Origin: Flavobacterium pisciphilum
GTDB taxonomy: Bacteria; Bacteroidota; Bacteroidia; Flavobacteriales; Flavobacteriaceae
Direction: 5' to 3'
DNA length: 64,000 nucleotides
NCBI RefSeq assembly: GCF_020905345.1
Contig: NZ_JAJJMO010000001.1
Span: 3,038,001 to 3,102,000, forward strand
A program made the position numbers and the translations under genes. The notes beneath the pieces were generated by a model. The model searched no databases, was not told the DNA's origin, and saw only the letters and a program-made list of their open reading frames with translations. Below are positions 1 through 7,722 of the stretch, piece by piece (the stretch's first letter is position 1; every line of letters starts with the position of its first letter).

Positions 1-559
1 CGCCATATCGGCTACGTGGATATGCTTTATATTTTGACACATACAATTTGATATCGCACATATACTCAATATCTCTAGCGGCTTTATTAGCGGGTTTATC
101 CTTATTAGCCCAACTGGTTACAATGAATGATTTTCTAGGAAAGCTTTTAACAAGTAGCTTAAATTGTTTAGTTGTTAGTTCAGAATAATCCTGACTATCT
201 ATAACAACAATTCTTGCAGAAGCTCTACGTTTTAACCTCGTTAAAAGTTCGTCAAAAGTGCCACCAGTCATAAACATAACTTTGCCTTTTACTTCTTCCA
301 TTGAGTTACGGATAACGGCAGCTTGAAGTGATTTAGAATGACCCTGCTCATAAGAGAAATAATCTGCTTTTACATTGAACTTTAAGCATAATTCCTTAAT
401 AAACTTGACCACAAGTTCTGTTTTCCCACCCCCTGAATCACCAGTAACCGACATTTTGAAATTCTTTTCGATCAAGCCGAAACTGTCTAGCCATTCGCCT
501 TCTATGTCATAAACATCGAAGGACTTTTCTTGAAATTGTGTGATTCCGATTGCTTTCAT
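1..559 (-). CDS. RecA/DnaB-like P-loop ATPase of the prophage (C-terminus outside window)
   Basis: An open frame reads from an ATG at 559 to the left edge with no stop (186 codons visible). Residues 40-47 form a Walker A loop (GDSGGGKT) and a hydrophobic strand ending in VVIDS looks like Walker B. The spacing resembles RecA/DnaB-type ATPases rather than AAA+ proteins. It is the last visible gene of the leftward early operon, 73 bp after the FtsK-gamma protein. ATPases of this kind are used for recombination, replication or DNA packaging; which applies is not visible. The 3' end lies beyond the window. Confidence 0.7.
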   Translation of the reverse strand, partial: MKAIGITQFQEKSFDVYDIEGEWLDSFGLIEKNFKMSVTGDSGGGKTELVVKFIKELCLKFNVKADYFSYEQGHSKSLQAAVIRNSMEEVKGKVMFMTGGTFDELLTRLKRRASARIVVIDSQDYSELTTKQFKLLVKSFPRKSFIVTSWANKDKPANKAARDIEYMCDIKLYVSKYKAYPRSRYG

Positions 560-632
560 TTTTACTAATTTTTCATTTTTCGCTCCCACTTACGACTCGA
601 ACGTAAGCGTATGCCATTTGGGAATTTTAAAC

Positions 633-830
633 TTAAGAGATAACAATTCTATCTAAATAAAACTCTCCTTTATTCTCTTTATCTAGTATTTCAAGATCTT
701 CCATTTGCTTCATTATTTTGTTAGCTCTATTGTATCCTAACTTAAATTTTATCTGCAAAAGTGTAGTTCTAATTTTGCCGTTTTCCTTAGCAAATTTTAT
801 AGCCTCATCTAGTAGTTCGTCATGTTCCAT
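633..830 (-). CDS. Stand-alone FtsK-gamma-like winged-helix protein (65 aa)
   Basis: The whole protein corresponds to the gamma domain at the C-terminus of the DNA translocase FtsK. It has the recognisable run DELLDEAIKFA, then a region ending LGYNRANKIM and a last segment reading MEDLEILD, which match the helices of the winged helix that reads KOPS sites in FtsK. No motor domain is attached. The gene ends 73 bp before the RecA-like ATPase and starts 1 bp after the DUF3164 gene, so it sits inside the phage early operon. A DNA-binding role is inferred from the family; the target sequence is unknown. Pipelines may mislabel it as FtsK. Confidence 0.72.
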   Translation of the reverse strand: MEHDELLDEAIKFAKENGKIRTTLLQIKFKLGYNRANKIMKQMEDLEILDKENKGEFYLDRIVIS

Positions 831-831
831 T

Positions 832-1461
832 TTATAAACTACTGATGTTTAAATCAATGTTTTGATATTTACCATTTTCATCTTTTAACCAAATTCTAAA
901 GTAAGTTTTTGATGATGGCCTTCTGATTGCTTCACTAATGCAATCACAGGCTTTCGTAAAAAGTTCATTGCCTACCCTTACTTTGTATTTTGTGATTTTC
1001 AAAACTTGTTTTACATCTAATTGTCCGTTTCTTTGAGTTGAAAAAGCATCAGTTATCATGTCTTTTACAAATTCATTTTTACTTTCGATGTTCTCATTTA
1101 AAAACTGATCTAAATAATCCTTAGCAGCTAAAATGGTTAAGTCATCAAACTTGATTGGTTCAGAGTTAGATACTTCAATTTTGATACTTCTGTTAAAGTT
1201 GTACCAGGTGAAATTTCCTTTTGATTCCTTAGCTAATTCTTTAGATTTCATAAAGGCTTCAAAAGCTTCAGCTGATAACTCCTGTATCATCTTTTTGAAA
1301 TCTGACAATTGCTTGTTTAATGCCAAAGCTCCTTTGATTAACTTAGCTGATGAGCGTTCGAATAACTTTTCAGTTGGTGTAATTCGATTAAAAGGAATAA
1401 CGGTTCCTGATTCGTCAATCCATTTTAAATCCTTTGCTGTGTGTGTGATTTTATTCTCCAT
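832..1461 (-). CDS. DUF3164 family phage protein
   Basis: A 209-aa protein that resembles DUF3164, a family found in the early region of Mu-like phages. It has the conserved block reading GNFTWYNFNRSIKIEV around residue 83, preceded by a helical stretch rich in Lys and Glu. No catalytic motif or membrane segment is visible. The biochemical function of DUF3164 is not established. The gene lies between two small early genes with 1-12 bp spacing, consistent with one transcript. Family assignment is from recognition of the sequence pattern and context. Confidence 0.7.
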   Translation of the reverse strand: MENKITHTAKDLKWIDESGTVIPFNRITPTEKLFERSSAKLIKGALALNKQLSDFKKMIQELSAEAFEAFMKSKELAKESKGNFTWYNFNRSIKIEVSNSEPIKFDDLTILAAKDYLDQFLNENIESKNEFVKDMITDAFSTQRNGQLDVKQVLKITKYKVRVGNELFTKACDCISEAIRRPSSKTYFRIWLKDENGKYQNIDLNISSL

Positions 1462-1473
1462 TTTCTTGATTTA

Positions 1474-1758
1474 TTAATAAAATTTATGTTCTCTAATATC
1501 TAAAGTGTCGCTTTCTATAGGTTGTAAATTGTCCGATTCTTTTACTAATTCTAAATCTTCCGGATTAACACCGTTAATGATTACATTTCCAAAATACACA
1601 TCTAAATAAGTCTTCTGCCTGTGGTTTTTTCCTGTAATGATCACTGGCATTCCTTTTGTGATTATTTCGCCTCCAACGTTTTTTATTTCGTTCAAAACTG
1701 TAGCTCGTTTGTTCTCGAAAAAGGCGTTAGATGATTTTTTAACAAAACTTTCTCTCAT
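1474..1758 (-). CDS. Hypothetical phage early protein (94 aa)
   Basis: I do not recognise this protein. It has a basic N-terminal half, a central part rich in beta-forming residues (IITKGMPVIITGKNHRQK) and an acidic C-terminus. It has no signal peptide, membrane segment or cysteine pattern. It is packed between the DUF3164 gene (12 bp) and the 104-aa gene (4 bp) on the same strand, which is the main support for it being real. A small regulatory or DNA-binding protein is possible but unsupported. Confidence 0.6.
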   Translation of the reverse strand: MRESFVKKSSNAFFENKRATVLNEIKNVGGEIITKGMPVIITGKNHRQKTYLDVYFGNVIINGVNPEDLELVKESDNLQPIESDTLDIREHKFY

Positions 1759-1762
1759 GGTC

Positions 1763-2077
1763 TTAAACTTTAATGTTAGGCATTTGGTTTTCTTCCAATT
1801 CTATAAGCTTTCTTACATAATAATCCCGCTTATGTTTTTTAGGTGCATACTCAAAATGATTTCCTTTTTCATTATCAAAAAGCCAGTCATTTAGTTCTTT
1901 AATTTGGTTTTCTAACCATTGTTTTGATACTGTCATAGTTTGAAATTTTGGTTTTAAATTATTGTCTGTTTCGGTTTGCCACATAGCCTTTGCGATTGCA
2001 CCGCTGTAGGCTTTTACTATTTTGCTGAAATCATTTTTTATAATCAGCAAGCTGCTTGAGGGATAAAATGTCATCAT
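1763..2077 (-). CDS. Hypothetical phage early protein (104 aa)
   Basis: Unrecognised protein with several tryptophans and a basic C-terminal half; no membrane segment or catalytic motif is seen. Its start overlaps the stop of the MuB-like gene by 4 bp, typical of translational coupling. Position and coupling argue that it belongs to the early operon and is co-expressed with the transposition proteins. Its role is unknown. Confidence 0.6.
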   Translation of the reverse strand: MMTFYPSSSLLIIKNDFSKIVKAYSGAIAKAMWQTETDNNLKPKFQTMTVSKQWLENQIKELNDWLFDNEKGNHFEYAPKKHKRDYYVRKLIELEENQMPNIKV

Positions 2078-3000
2078 AATGGAAAAAGTTCGTTTAGTAA
2101 TGAAATAGTAACTTCTTGGTTTGTCTTTTCGGCTTCTTCAAGTGCCGTAATACAAATGTTTCTTAGGCTGTCAAAGTCTTTTACACGAGCTTTTAGCCAA
2201 TTTTGAGAGGGTTTATTGTTAATGCCTAATTCATTGCAAATACACTCTATATCTTCGCCTATTGATGGGTCTAAATTTGTCCAACCAAATGACCAACGAC
2301 GGTTTGTTTGTACAAAACCATTCTTTCTACGTTCAGCACCTTTTAAGAGCATTTTTTGAACATCGATTCCAATTACAATTACTGCAGCATGGCCTTCTAA
2401 TTCATCAGCAATGGTTTTTACTGTTGGAATATTTCCGGCTTTTGAGTTTTCAAATTCATCAATGATCAGTACTGGATTATTTCCTAAATTTTTAATTTTT
2501 TCGCAAACTCTTTTTACAATTGCGCCTTTGGTTCCGGTAGTAGTCACACCCACTTCAATTGCTAAATTGATAGCAAACTCTTTTGAGTTTTCGATACCTG
2601 AACATTTAACCAGGAATACTTGTGTAGGATATTTTCTTTTGTACATTCCTGCAGCATAGCTTTTCCCAAGTCCGGTATCGCCATCTACACCTAATCTGAT
2701 TTTCTTTTCACGTGCATTATCGAAAGTGATAATGGATTGTTTGAAATTAAACGTATTGAAGTGATTCCAGTATGTTTTTTCTAACTTGAAACCAATTGCA
2801 AAAGCGATTGCTTCATAATATTTATCAGCAATTTTCGCTTTTCCGATAGCTTCATTTCCTTTTGCAATTTGATTTACATAGGCTTTATCGATGCCGGCCA
2901 ATTTTGCTAATGCTACCTGAGTAGTGTTGTTTTCAACCAAATACGCTTCAATCGCTGCAGGTATTTGCTCTAGTTTCTGAATTTGTGTTAACTTTGCCAT
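2074..3000 (-). CDS. MuB-like transposition AAA+ ATPase
   Basis: A 308-aa protein with an N-terminal helix-turn-helix (about residues 25-60, including QVALAKLAGIDKAYVNQIA) followed by an ATPase domain: Walker A GDTGLGKS at 107-114 and Walker B VLIIDEFEN. This is the architecture of Mu protein B, which binds DNA with ATP, selects target DNA and activates the transposase. I chose the ATG at 3000 rather than one 24 bp upstream because the upstream codons overlap the end of the transposase gene and the domain begins at MAKL. It follows the transposase gene by 11 bp, the usual A-B order. Confidence 0.85.
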   Translation of the reverse strand: MAKLTQIQKLEQIPAAIEAYLVENNTTQVALAKLAGIDKAYVNQIAKGNEAIGKAKIADKYYEAIAFAIGFKLEKTYWNHFNTFNFKQSIITFDNAREKKIRLGVDGDTGLGKSYAAGMYKRKYPTQVFLVKCSGIENSKEFAINLAIEVGVTTTGTKGAIVKRVCEKIKNLGNNPVLIIDEFENSKAGNIPTVKTIADELEGHAAVIVIGIDVQKMLLKGAERRKNGFVQTNRRWSFGWTNLDPSIGEDIECICNELGINNKPSQNWLKARVKDFDSLRNICITALEEAEKTNQEVTISLLNELFPL

Positions 3001-3011
3001 AGATTTAAAAT

Positions 3012-5183
3012 TTAAGCCGACCAATCAGAGCTATTAAAGTCTCTATTTACTCTCTGTTTGGTCGTGTTTTTAAGGTTATTATTCTCGTTATTTATTTGAT
3101 TTTCATTATAAGTTTCTTTGTTAGCTCCAAGCGCAATAGCATGAGTGTATCCTAAATCATTTATTACTTCATTTAGTGAAGCTTCAAAATCATCTATAAA
3201 TTCAGTTTGTTTTGCTTTTCTGCCTTTCAGATGCCCTAAAGCATTAGATTTAGTTTCGTCAGTTTCAGCATGTGATTGTGAAGCGCCTATTGAACGAGGA
3301 CAAGTCATTATAAACTTTTCATCTAGTGTATATAAGTCTGCAAAATCTTCATCCCAAACCACTTTTACTTCAGCTCCTGTAGTGTAACCGGTAGCTTTAG
3401 CAATAATTTCAGTTCCCGCACCGCCAAACTGTGGTATTTCAAATTGAAATTGTTCAGTTTCGCTATAGCCTTTTGTACGATAAACATTTACATAACCACG
3501 CATGTAACTAACATCTACTTTCGTGTGTTTTGCGAACAAATAGCGCATTACAACAGGTTCAAGCGGTGCGCAATTAGGGTGTTTAATTGCGAAACGTTCT
3601 ACAGGAGCTACACCATCACGTAGTTTCGTAGTATTCCAACGCTTAACTAATTCATGCATTTGAATTATTGCATCTTCATAAGTTGGCATATCGTCGATAT
3701 TGATATGATCGGGATTTGCCTGACCTTCGATACCAGTTCCCCAAGATGTTGAAAGGAAGTTTTTAATGTCTTTTAAACTACGTTTAAACAAACGGAATTG
3801 CGTTTCTGCAGGATTCGCTTGTGAGTTACCCGCTTCAATAGTTCTTACTTTATTAAAAGCAAGGTTTAAGAAAGATTTACTTTCTTTTGATGTGAAGGCT
3901 CCGTGATTATCGGATATAAATTCGAACATAGTTTGTTTGCCTCCGTATTCGATAGCCATTTTAACAGCTTCCTGCATCATTTCGGTAGTTTCTTTATGAT
4001 CGCCTTTAGGAGATACTGACCATCCGGAAATATGACGGCTTGCTACATCAGTAATCAAAATCACATATAGTTTCATTGTTGACCATTTACCGTTTGCCTT
4101 TTTGTATTTGTAATTGATAGTTCCTGAACCATCACCTGCAAATAATGAGTGTGCATATTGCAATCTTTCGGTTGTTACATAAGTCTGAACATGTTTTTTA
4201 TAATGATCTTCACCATGACGAGCTTTTGCGGTCAATATTGATTTATTAAAACGTGTCAAATGATGGCAAAAAGTACGATATGCAATAGGTTGCAAATCAA
4301 ATTCCTGAACATCTTCACAATAGTCACGTTCCCAAAGTGTACGGATATACTCTTTTGACGAACCGCCCGGATTCATGTATAAATGAAACATCATGGCTTG
4401 GTGTATGTCGAATTGGTATATCTGACCTGTAGTTTCGTCAACTAAAGGGTATTTGCCTACAATTTGAGCATTGTCATTTCCATATTTACCAGAAATAAAG
4501 AAGTTCAATTGTTCTTTTAAATCTCCTGATAAAGAAAATTCGTTTACTTTATTACGCAAATAAGCTGCAGAATTAATTTTAAATCCTTCCAGTTCCAACG
4601 GTGCTAACATATCAGTACACACTTGGTAGAAGTCTTGTTTTTTATTAATTCCTAAAAGCTTAAAATTGTCGTTGTATAATTGTTTTATTATCCACAAACA
4701 CCAAGCACGTCCGGTTGCCATTTGTTCAGCTTGTTTTTGATTAAAGCCTACCATTGCACCGTACATGTAATAAGTTATATCAGTATTGTCAATGAACGAA
4801 TTTACTTGCGTCTGAATAGCGTTTTTAACTTGGTTTTGTTTGCTTGATTTGTCGGCACTTTGCAGAGCTTCATACGCTTGTAGAAGCTCATGCTTTGCGC
4901 CAAATGTTGAGCGGTAATGTGTTGGTTTACGATCAGGCAAACAGTCATAATCATAATAGAAAGTACCGTTTACTTTTCCCCAACGCCACGCACTACCGGT
5001 ATTCGGTAAAAAGTCTCCATATTTATAACCTTTTTGGACTGACTTTTTAAATAATGCTCTCGCACGGGTTCTTAAATATTCTTCCGTTACCTGACAAACT
5101 TGTAATACAAGTCGTTGCGATACCCATAGGGTTTCACCGTCTTTATAATTACGAATTAGGATGTCGTTAGGTAAAAGCTGCAT
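3012..5183 (-). CDS. MuA-type DDE transposase
   Basis: A 723-aa protein close in length to Mu A (663 aa). The N-terminal part carries a DNA-binding region beginning DGETLWVSQRLV. The central rve-type core has the three acidic residues placed as in MuA: D351 in AGDGSG, D425 in ISDNHGAF and E460 in NPAETQF. A C-terminal beta-barrel-like and basic tail follows, the part that contacts MuB in Mu. It catalyses cleavage and strand transfer at the phage ends during replicative transposition. It is the second gene of the leftward early operon, 8 bp after a 59-aa gene. Confidence 0.92.
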   Translation of the reverse strand: MQLLPNDILIRNYKDGETLWVSQRLVLQVCQVTEEYLRTRARALFKKSVQKGYKYGDFLPNTGSAWRWGKVNGTFYYDYDCLPDRKPTHYRSTFGAKHELLQAYEALQSADKSSKQNQVKNAIQTQVNSFIDNTDITYYMYGAMVGFNQKQAEQMATGRAWCLWIIKQLYNDNFKLLGINKKQDFYQVCTDMLAPLELEGFKINSAAYLRNKVNEFSLSGDLKEQLNFFISGKYGNDNAQIVGKYPLVDETTGQIYQFDIHQAMMFHLYMNPGGSSKEYIRTLWERDYCEDVQEFDLQPIAYRTFCHHLTRFNKSILTAKARHGEDHYKKHVQTYVTTERLQYAHSLFAGDGSGTINYKYKKANGKWSTMKLYVILITDVASRHISGWSVSPKGDHKETTEMMQEAVKMAIEYGGKQTMFEFISDNHGAFTSKESKSFLNLAFNKVRTIEAGNSQANPAETQFRLFKRSLKDIKNFLSTSWGTGIEGQANPDHINIDDMPTYEDAIIQMHELVKRWNTTKLRDGVAPVERFAIKHPNCAPLEPVVMRYLFAKHTKVDVSYMRGYVNVYRTKGYSETEQFQFEIPQFGGAGTEIIAKATGYTTGAEVKVVWDEDFADLYTLDEKFIMTCPRSIGASQSHAETDETKSNALGHLKGRKAKQTEFIDDFEASLNEVINDLGYTHAIALGANKETYNENQINNENNNLKNTTKQRVNRDFNSSDWSA

Positions 5184-5191
5184 CTTTGTGA

Positions 5192-5371
5192 CTAGTTGAT
5201 TAACATTTTTTCTAGTTCAGCGAACTTCTCCATGATCTTTTTTGCAGCTGCAGACTTTTGATTTCTCTCGTTTATCACAACTTTTTTACAATACACTTTA
5301 CTACTACCAGTCATGGTATGAAGTAGTTCCCATGTCTTAAATTTTCTTGCTTCGGTTATTAGTATGCTCAT
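5192..5371 (-). CDS. Small phage early protein (59 aa), first gene of the early operon
   Basis: Translation from the ATG at 5371 gives a 59-residue basic, helical protein (begins MSILITEARKF, ends LEKMLIN) with a stop at 5192, only 8 bp before the transposase start. It lies immediately downstream of the leftward -7 box at 5412-5419. In Mu the first early gene is ner, a small negative regulator, and the position here is the same, but I see no clear helix-turn-helix, so a Ner role is only a suggestion. The gene is short enough to be missed by length cut-offs. Confidence 0.6.
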   Translation of the reverse strand: MSILITEARKFKTWELLHTMTGSSKVYCKKVVINERNQKSAAAKKIMEKFAELEKMLIN

Positions 5372-5387
5372 ATCTTAAAAAATTATA

Positions 5388-5419
5388 TACCTTTGTATCG
5401 TTAGAGTGATACAAATGTA
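5388..5419. promoter_or_regulatory. Divergent phage switch: operator dyad over two opposed -7 boxes
   Basis: TACCTTTG at 5388-5395 (+) and TACATTTG at 5419-5412 (-) both fit the Bacteroidota -7 consensus TAnnTTTG and point toward the repressor and the early operon respectively. The leftward box has a TTG exactly 19 bp upstream; the rightward one has no clear -33 element. A perfect inverted repeat, TTTGTATC at 5392-5399 and GATACAAA at 5408-5415 with an 8-bp spacer, covers the TTTG half of each box. A repressor dimer bound there would block both promoters. This is inference from position and symmetry. Confidence 0.7.
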
Positions 5420-5467
5420 AGCAATTTGCATACAAAAGCAACAAAATGAGTACATATTTTACGCAAT

Positions 5468-6337
5468 ATGAGTACAGAAATTAATAAAAGCCTTATTTTA
5501 AACGCCTTGAAAGCCCATTACGGATATAATTCTGATAGTGATTTTGCTGATTTTTTAGGAATAAAGCGACAAACATTATCGTCTTGGCATAGCAGGAATA
5601 CATTCGATGTAGAGCTTTTGTATGCAAAATGCGTCAATATTGATGGCAATTTTTTACTTACTGGAAAAGGATCGATTGAAAAACGAAATGTAAAGGATAT
5701 GTCACAGTCTGAAAATGTCACAAAAACTGTCACATTTTCGGAACAAACGAAAAGTAAAGAAAATGTATCACTTTCACTAAATGAGAAACCGGACAACCTA
5801 TCTAGTAGAATGCCAAAGCTTGTTACTGTCGATAGCTCCGGAAAAGACAATGTTGTTTTAGTACCTGCTAAAGCAGCTGCAGGATATTTGGTAGGTTATG
5901 GTGATTCAGAATTTGTACAATCTCTACCAACGTTCAGTTTACCTAATATTCAGAATGGTACTTTTAGAATGTTTCAAACTTCAGGACATTCAATGTTTCC
6001 AACTCTTTGCGATGGTTGCTATGTAGTAGCAGAGTGGGTTGAGAATTGGTATAAAGACATAAAAGACAATAGAGTATATGTAATTGTAAGTAATGATGGA
6101 ATATTAGTTAAACGTGTCTTAAATCGTCTAAAAAAATATGATAATCTTTATTTGAAATCGGATAATAGAAAAGAATATCCAAATATTTCACTTGAACCAC
6201 ACCAAATAAAAGAGGTTTGGGCTGTAAAAATGCACCTTTCTTTTGAATTACCTGATCCTGCGGTATTATATGACCGTGTAGGTGACTTAGAAGCGGAAAT
6301 CGACCACATTAAATCACTTTTGAAGTCCAAAAATTAA
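5468..6337 (+). CDS. Phage CI-type repressor with S24 (LexA-like) self-cleavage domain
   Basis: A 289-aa repressor. Residues 8-65 form a CI-type helix-turn-helix (DFADFLGIKRQTLSSWHSRN). After a Ser/Thr-rich linker comes an S24 peptidase domain with a candidate cleavage bond A138-G139, nucleophile S175 in SGHSMFP and general base K215 in ILVKRV. Repressors of this class are cut when RecA is activated by DNA damage, which would induce the prophage. The C-terminus ends in a short coiled-coil-like helix (LEAEIDHIKSLL). It is divergent from the early operon and lies next to the phage end, as Mu c does. Confidence 0.9.
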   Translation: MSTEINKSLILNALKAHYGYNSDSDFADFLGIKRQTLSSWHSRNTFDVELLYAKCVNIDGNFLLTGKGSIEKRNVKDMSQSENVTKTVTFSEQTKSKENVSLSLNEKPDNLSSRMPKLVTVDSSGKDNVVLVPAKAAAGYLVGYGDSEFVQSLPTFSLPNIQNGTFRMFQTSGHSMFPTLCDGCYVVAEWVENWYKDIKDNRVYVIVSNDGILVKRVLNRLKKYDNLYLKSDNRKEYPNISLEPHQIKEVWAVKMHLSFELPDPAVLYDRVGDLEAEIDHIKSLLKSKN

Positions 6338-6410
6338 ACCTTTTTTATAGAAACTTCAATTTTTGGTCTTTTTTATTAAAGTAGAATTAAACCTTTTTAA
6401 ACCTTTTTAG
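6333..6410. repeat. Three TTAAACCTTTTT-like repeats at the phage end (candidate transposase-binding sites)
   Basis: ATTAAACCTTTTT occurs at 6333-6345 and 6386-6398, and a third overlapping AAACCTTTTTAG at 6399-6410. They lie between the repressor stop and the interrupted host gene, where Mu-like elements carry several transposase-binding sites. The same orientation of all three copies fits end-binding sites. Binding is inferred from location only. Confidence 0.5.
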
Positions 6411-6444
6411 GTATTAATGTCTTATTTTATAGTATATATTTGGT

Positions 6445-7053
6445 TTAGCCCCTAATACTATTAGCTCCATTTGCATAATAATTAGTAAACGCATCTGTTA
6501 AGCCTTTTTTAATTCTTGTCTCAAACGAAACTCCATTTTTCAGACTGTATCCTAATCCTCCAATAATTCCTAAATCGATATCTTGTCCTTTGTTAAAATT
6601 TCTTTCTTTGTCTTTAGGATCTACTTTAAATGTATCTGCAATAAGTATGTCACAAAAAGGACCAACTAAGACATAAAAACTTTCAGTAAAATTAAATTTA
6701 TTAATCGTTATTCCTGAAATGTATTGCAGTGATGCATTTACATTAGCTTCTTGATAACCAGTAGTAAAATAACTATTTGTTCCAGAGTCATAAATAGTTG
6801 TGGTTCCCATAGAGAGGTTTCCTTTACCTCCTTGTCTGGAATATGTTAATTCAGGTTGTAATGTATAAAATTTCGAAAGTTTTAGAGCTCCAAATGCTCC
6901 GATATAAAAATCGGTTTTGTTTCCAAGATTTGAATCTGTCAATTTTGAAATGTTAATTCCGGCTTGAATCCCCGGTCTAAAAGTTACTTGTGCTTGTACT
7001 TGAAAGATTACTATAAATGTAAAAAAAGAAAATAATAAGTTTTTAAAATTCAT
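6445..7053 (-). pseudogene. PorT-like outer-membrane beta-barrel gene, 3' end lost to the prophage
   Basis: A 202-aa product with a signal peptide (first ~21 residues, ending VQAQ) and the start of a PorT-type barrel (VTFRPGIQAGINISKLTDS). It aligns along its length with the next gene (7063-7689), but stops after ANSIRG and lacks the final strand that the paralogue has (QVFQLGITYTF). In outer-membrane barrels the last strand, ending in an aromatic residue, is needed for assembly. The stop codon lies about where the Mu-like prophage ends, so insertion explains the truncation. It is probably non-functional, though nearly full length. Confidence 0.75.
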
Positions 7054-7062
7054 TAGGGGGAT

Positions 7063-7689
7063 TTATTTTGTTTTAAATGTATAAGTTATTCCAAGTTGGA
7101 AGACTTGATTTAGCACAACGTCATTATAGTGGTAATCGTTATTGCTGTCTTCATAAATATAGTCGTTTCCAAAAATGTCAAGAAAACCTTGTTTGATTCT
7201 TGCCTCAAATGATAAGCCATTTGGCAATGCATAGCCAACACCACCTACTATAGAAATATCAACATCTATAGGACGATCATAGTTTGCAAAATTATCTTTA
7301 ACTCTAAAATCTATTGAAGGACCAGCTAATGCATAAAAAGGGTGACCTCCAAAGTTGAATTTATTAATGGCACTTAATGAAACATAATCTATTGAATATG
7401 TTTTTGTTTTTGAGCTACTGTAATTAGGCATTGGTGAAAAGAAATTTACATATTCGCTTCTAACCCCTTGTCTAGAGTAATTTACTTCGGGTTGAAGTGT
7501 GTAAAAACGATTGAATTTTATAGCTACAAACCCACCTAGATTGAAATCTACTTTTGCCCCATCGGCTTCAAAATTTGTTAATCGGGTAAAATTCAATCCT
7601 CCTTTTACTCCTGGTCTTACAGTTACTTGAGCTTGTGTGTATAAGGTTCCAACTAGAAGAACAACTGCAATTAATATTACTTTTCTCAT
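7063..7689 (-). CDS. PorT-family outer-membrane beta-barrel protein
   Basis: A 208-aa protein with a signal peptide (first 20 residues, ending YTQAQ) and alternating beta strands characteristic of small Bacteroidota outer-membrane barrels. It starts VTVRPGVKGGLNFTRLTN and ends with the strand QLGITYTFKTK. It is a tandem paralogue of the interrupted gene 9 bp downstream on the same strand, so the two probably form one unit. No substrate or enzymatic motif is visible. It lies between the pigment locus and the prophage and need not belong to either. Confidence 0.8.
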   Translation of the reverse strand: MRKVILIAVVLLVGTLYTQAQVTVRPGVKGGLNFTRLTNFEADGAKVDFNLGGFVAIKFNRFYTLQPEVNYSRQGVRSEYVNFFSPMPNYSSSKTKTYSIDYVSLSAINKFNFGGHPFYALAGPSIDFRVKDNFANYDRPIDVDISIVGGVGYALPNGLSFEARIKQGFLDIFGNDYIYEDSNNDYHYNDVVLNQVFQLGITYTFKTK

Positions 7690-7722
7690 TTTAATTTTGT
7701 GTTGATTAATAATTTCTATGAT

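Larger units (their letters stand above)
1..6450. mobile_element. Mu-like transposable prophage, one end (early region); continues off the left edge
   Basis: The gene order matches the left end of Mu-type phages: a repressor next to the phage end, transcribed toward it, and a divergent early operon starting with a DDE transposase and its AAA+ partner, followed by small early genes including a DUF3164 protein. The right boundary is placed near 6450 because the host outer-membrane gene at 6445-7053 loses its normal C-terminus there and because repeats suited to transposase binding lie at 6333-6410. The exact terminal base could not be fixed, since the opposite end and the target duplication are outside the window. 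Whether the prophage is functional cannot be judged from this part. Confidence 0.88.

Noticed and set aside
5446..5476. Direct repeat ATGAGTACA before and at the repressor start
   Set aside because: Copies at 5446 and 5468 look like alternative starts, but the first is in a different frame and meets a stop within 13 codons.
6411..6475. Exact phage terminus at a particular TG/CA dinucleotide
   Set aside because: Several candidates are present and the other end is not in the window, so no base was chosen.
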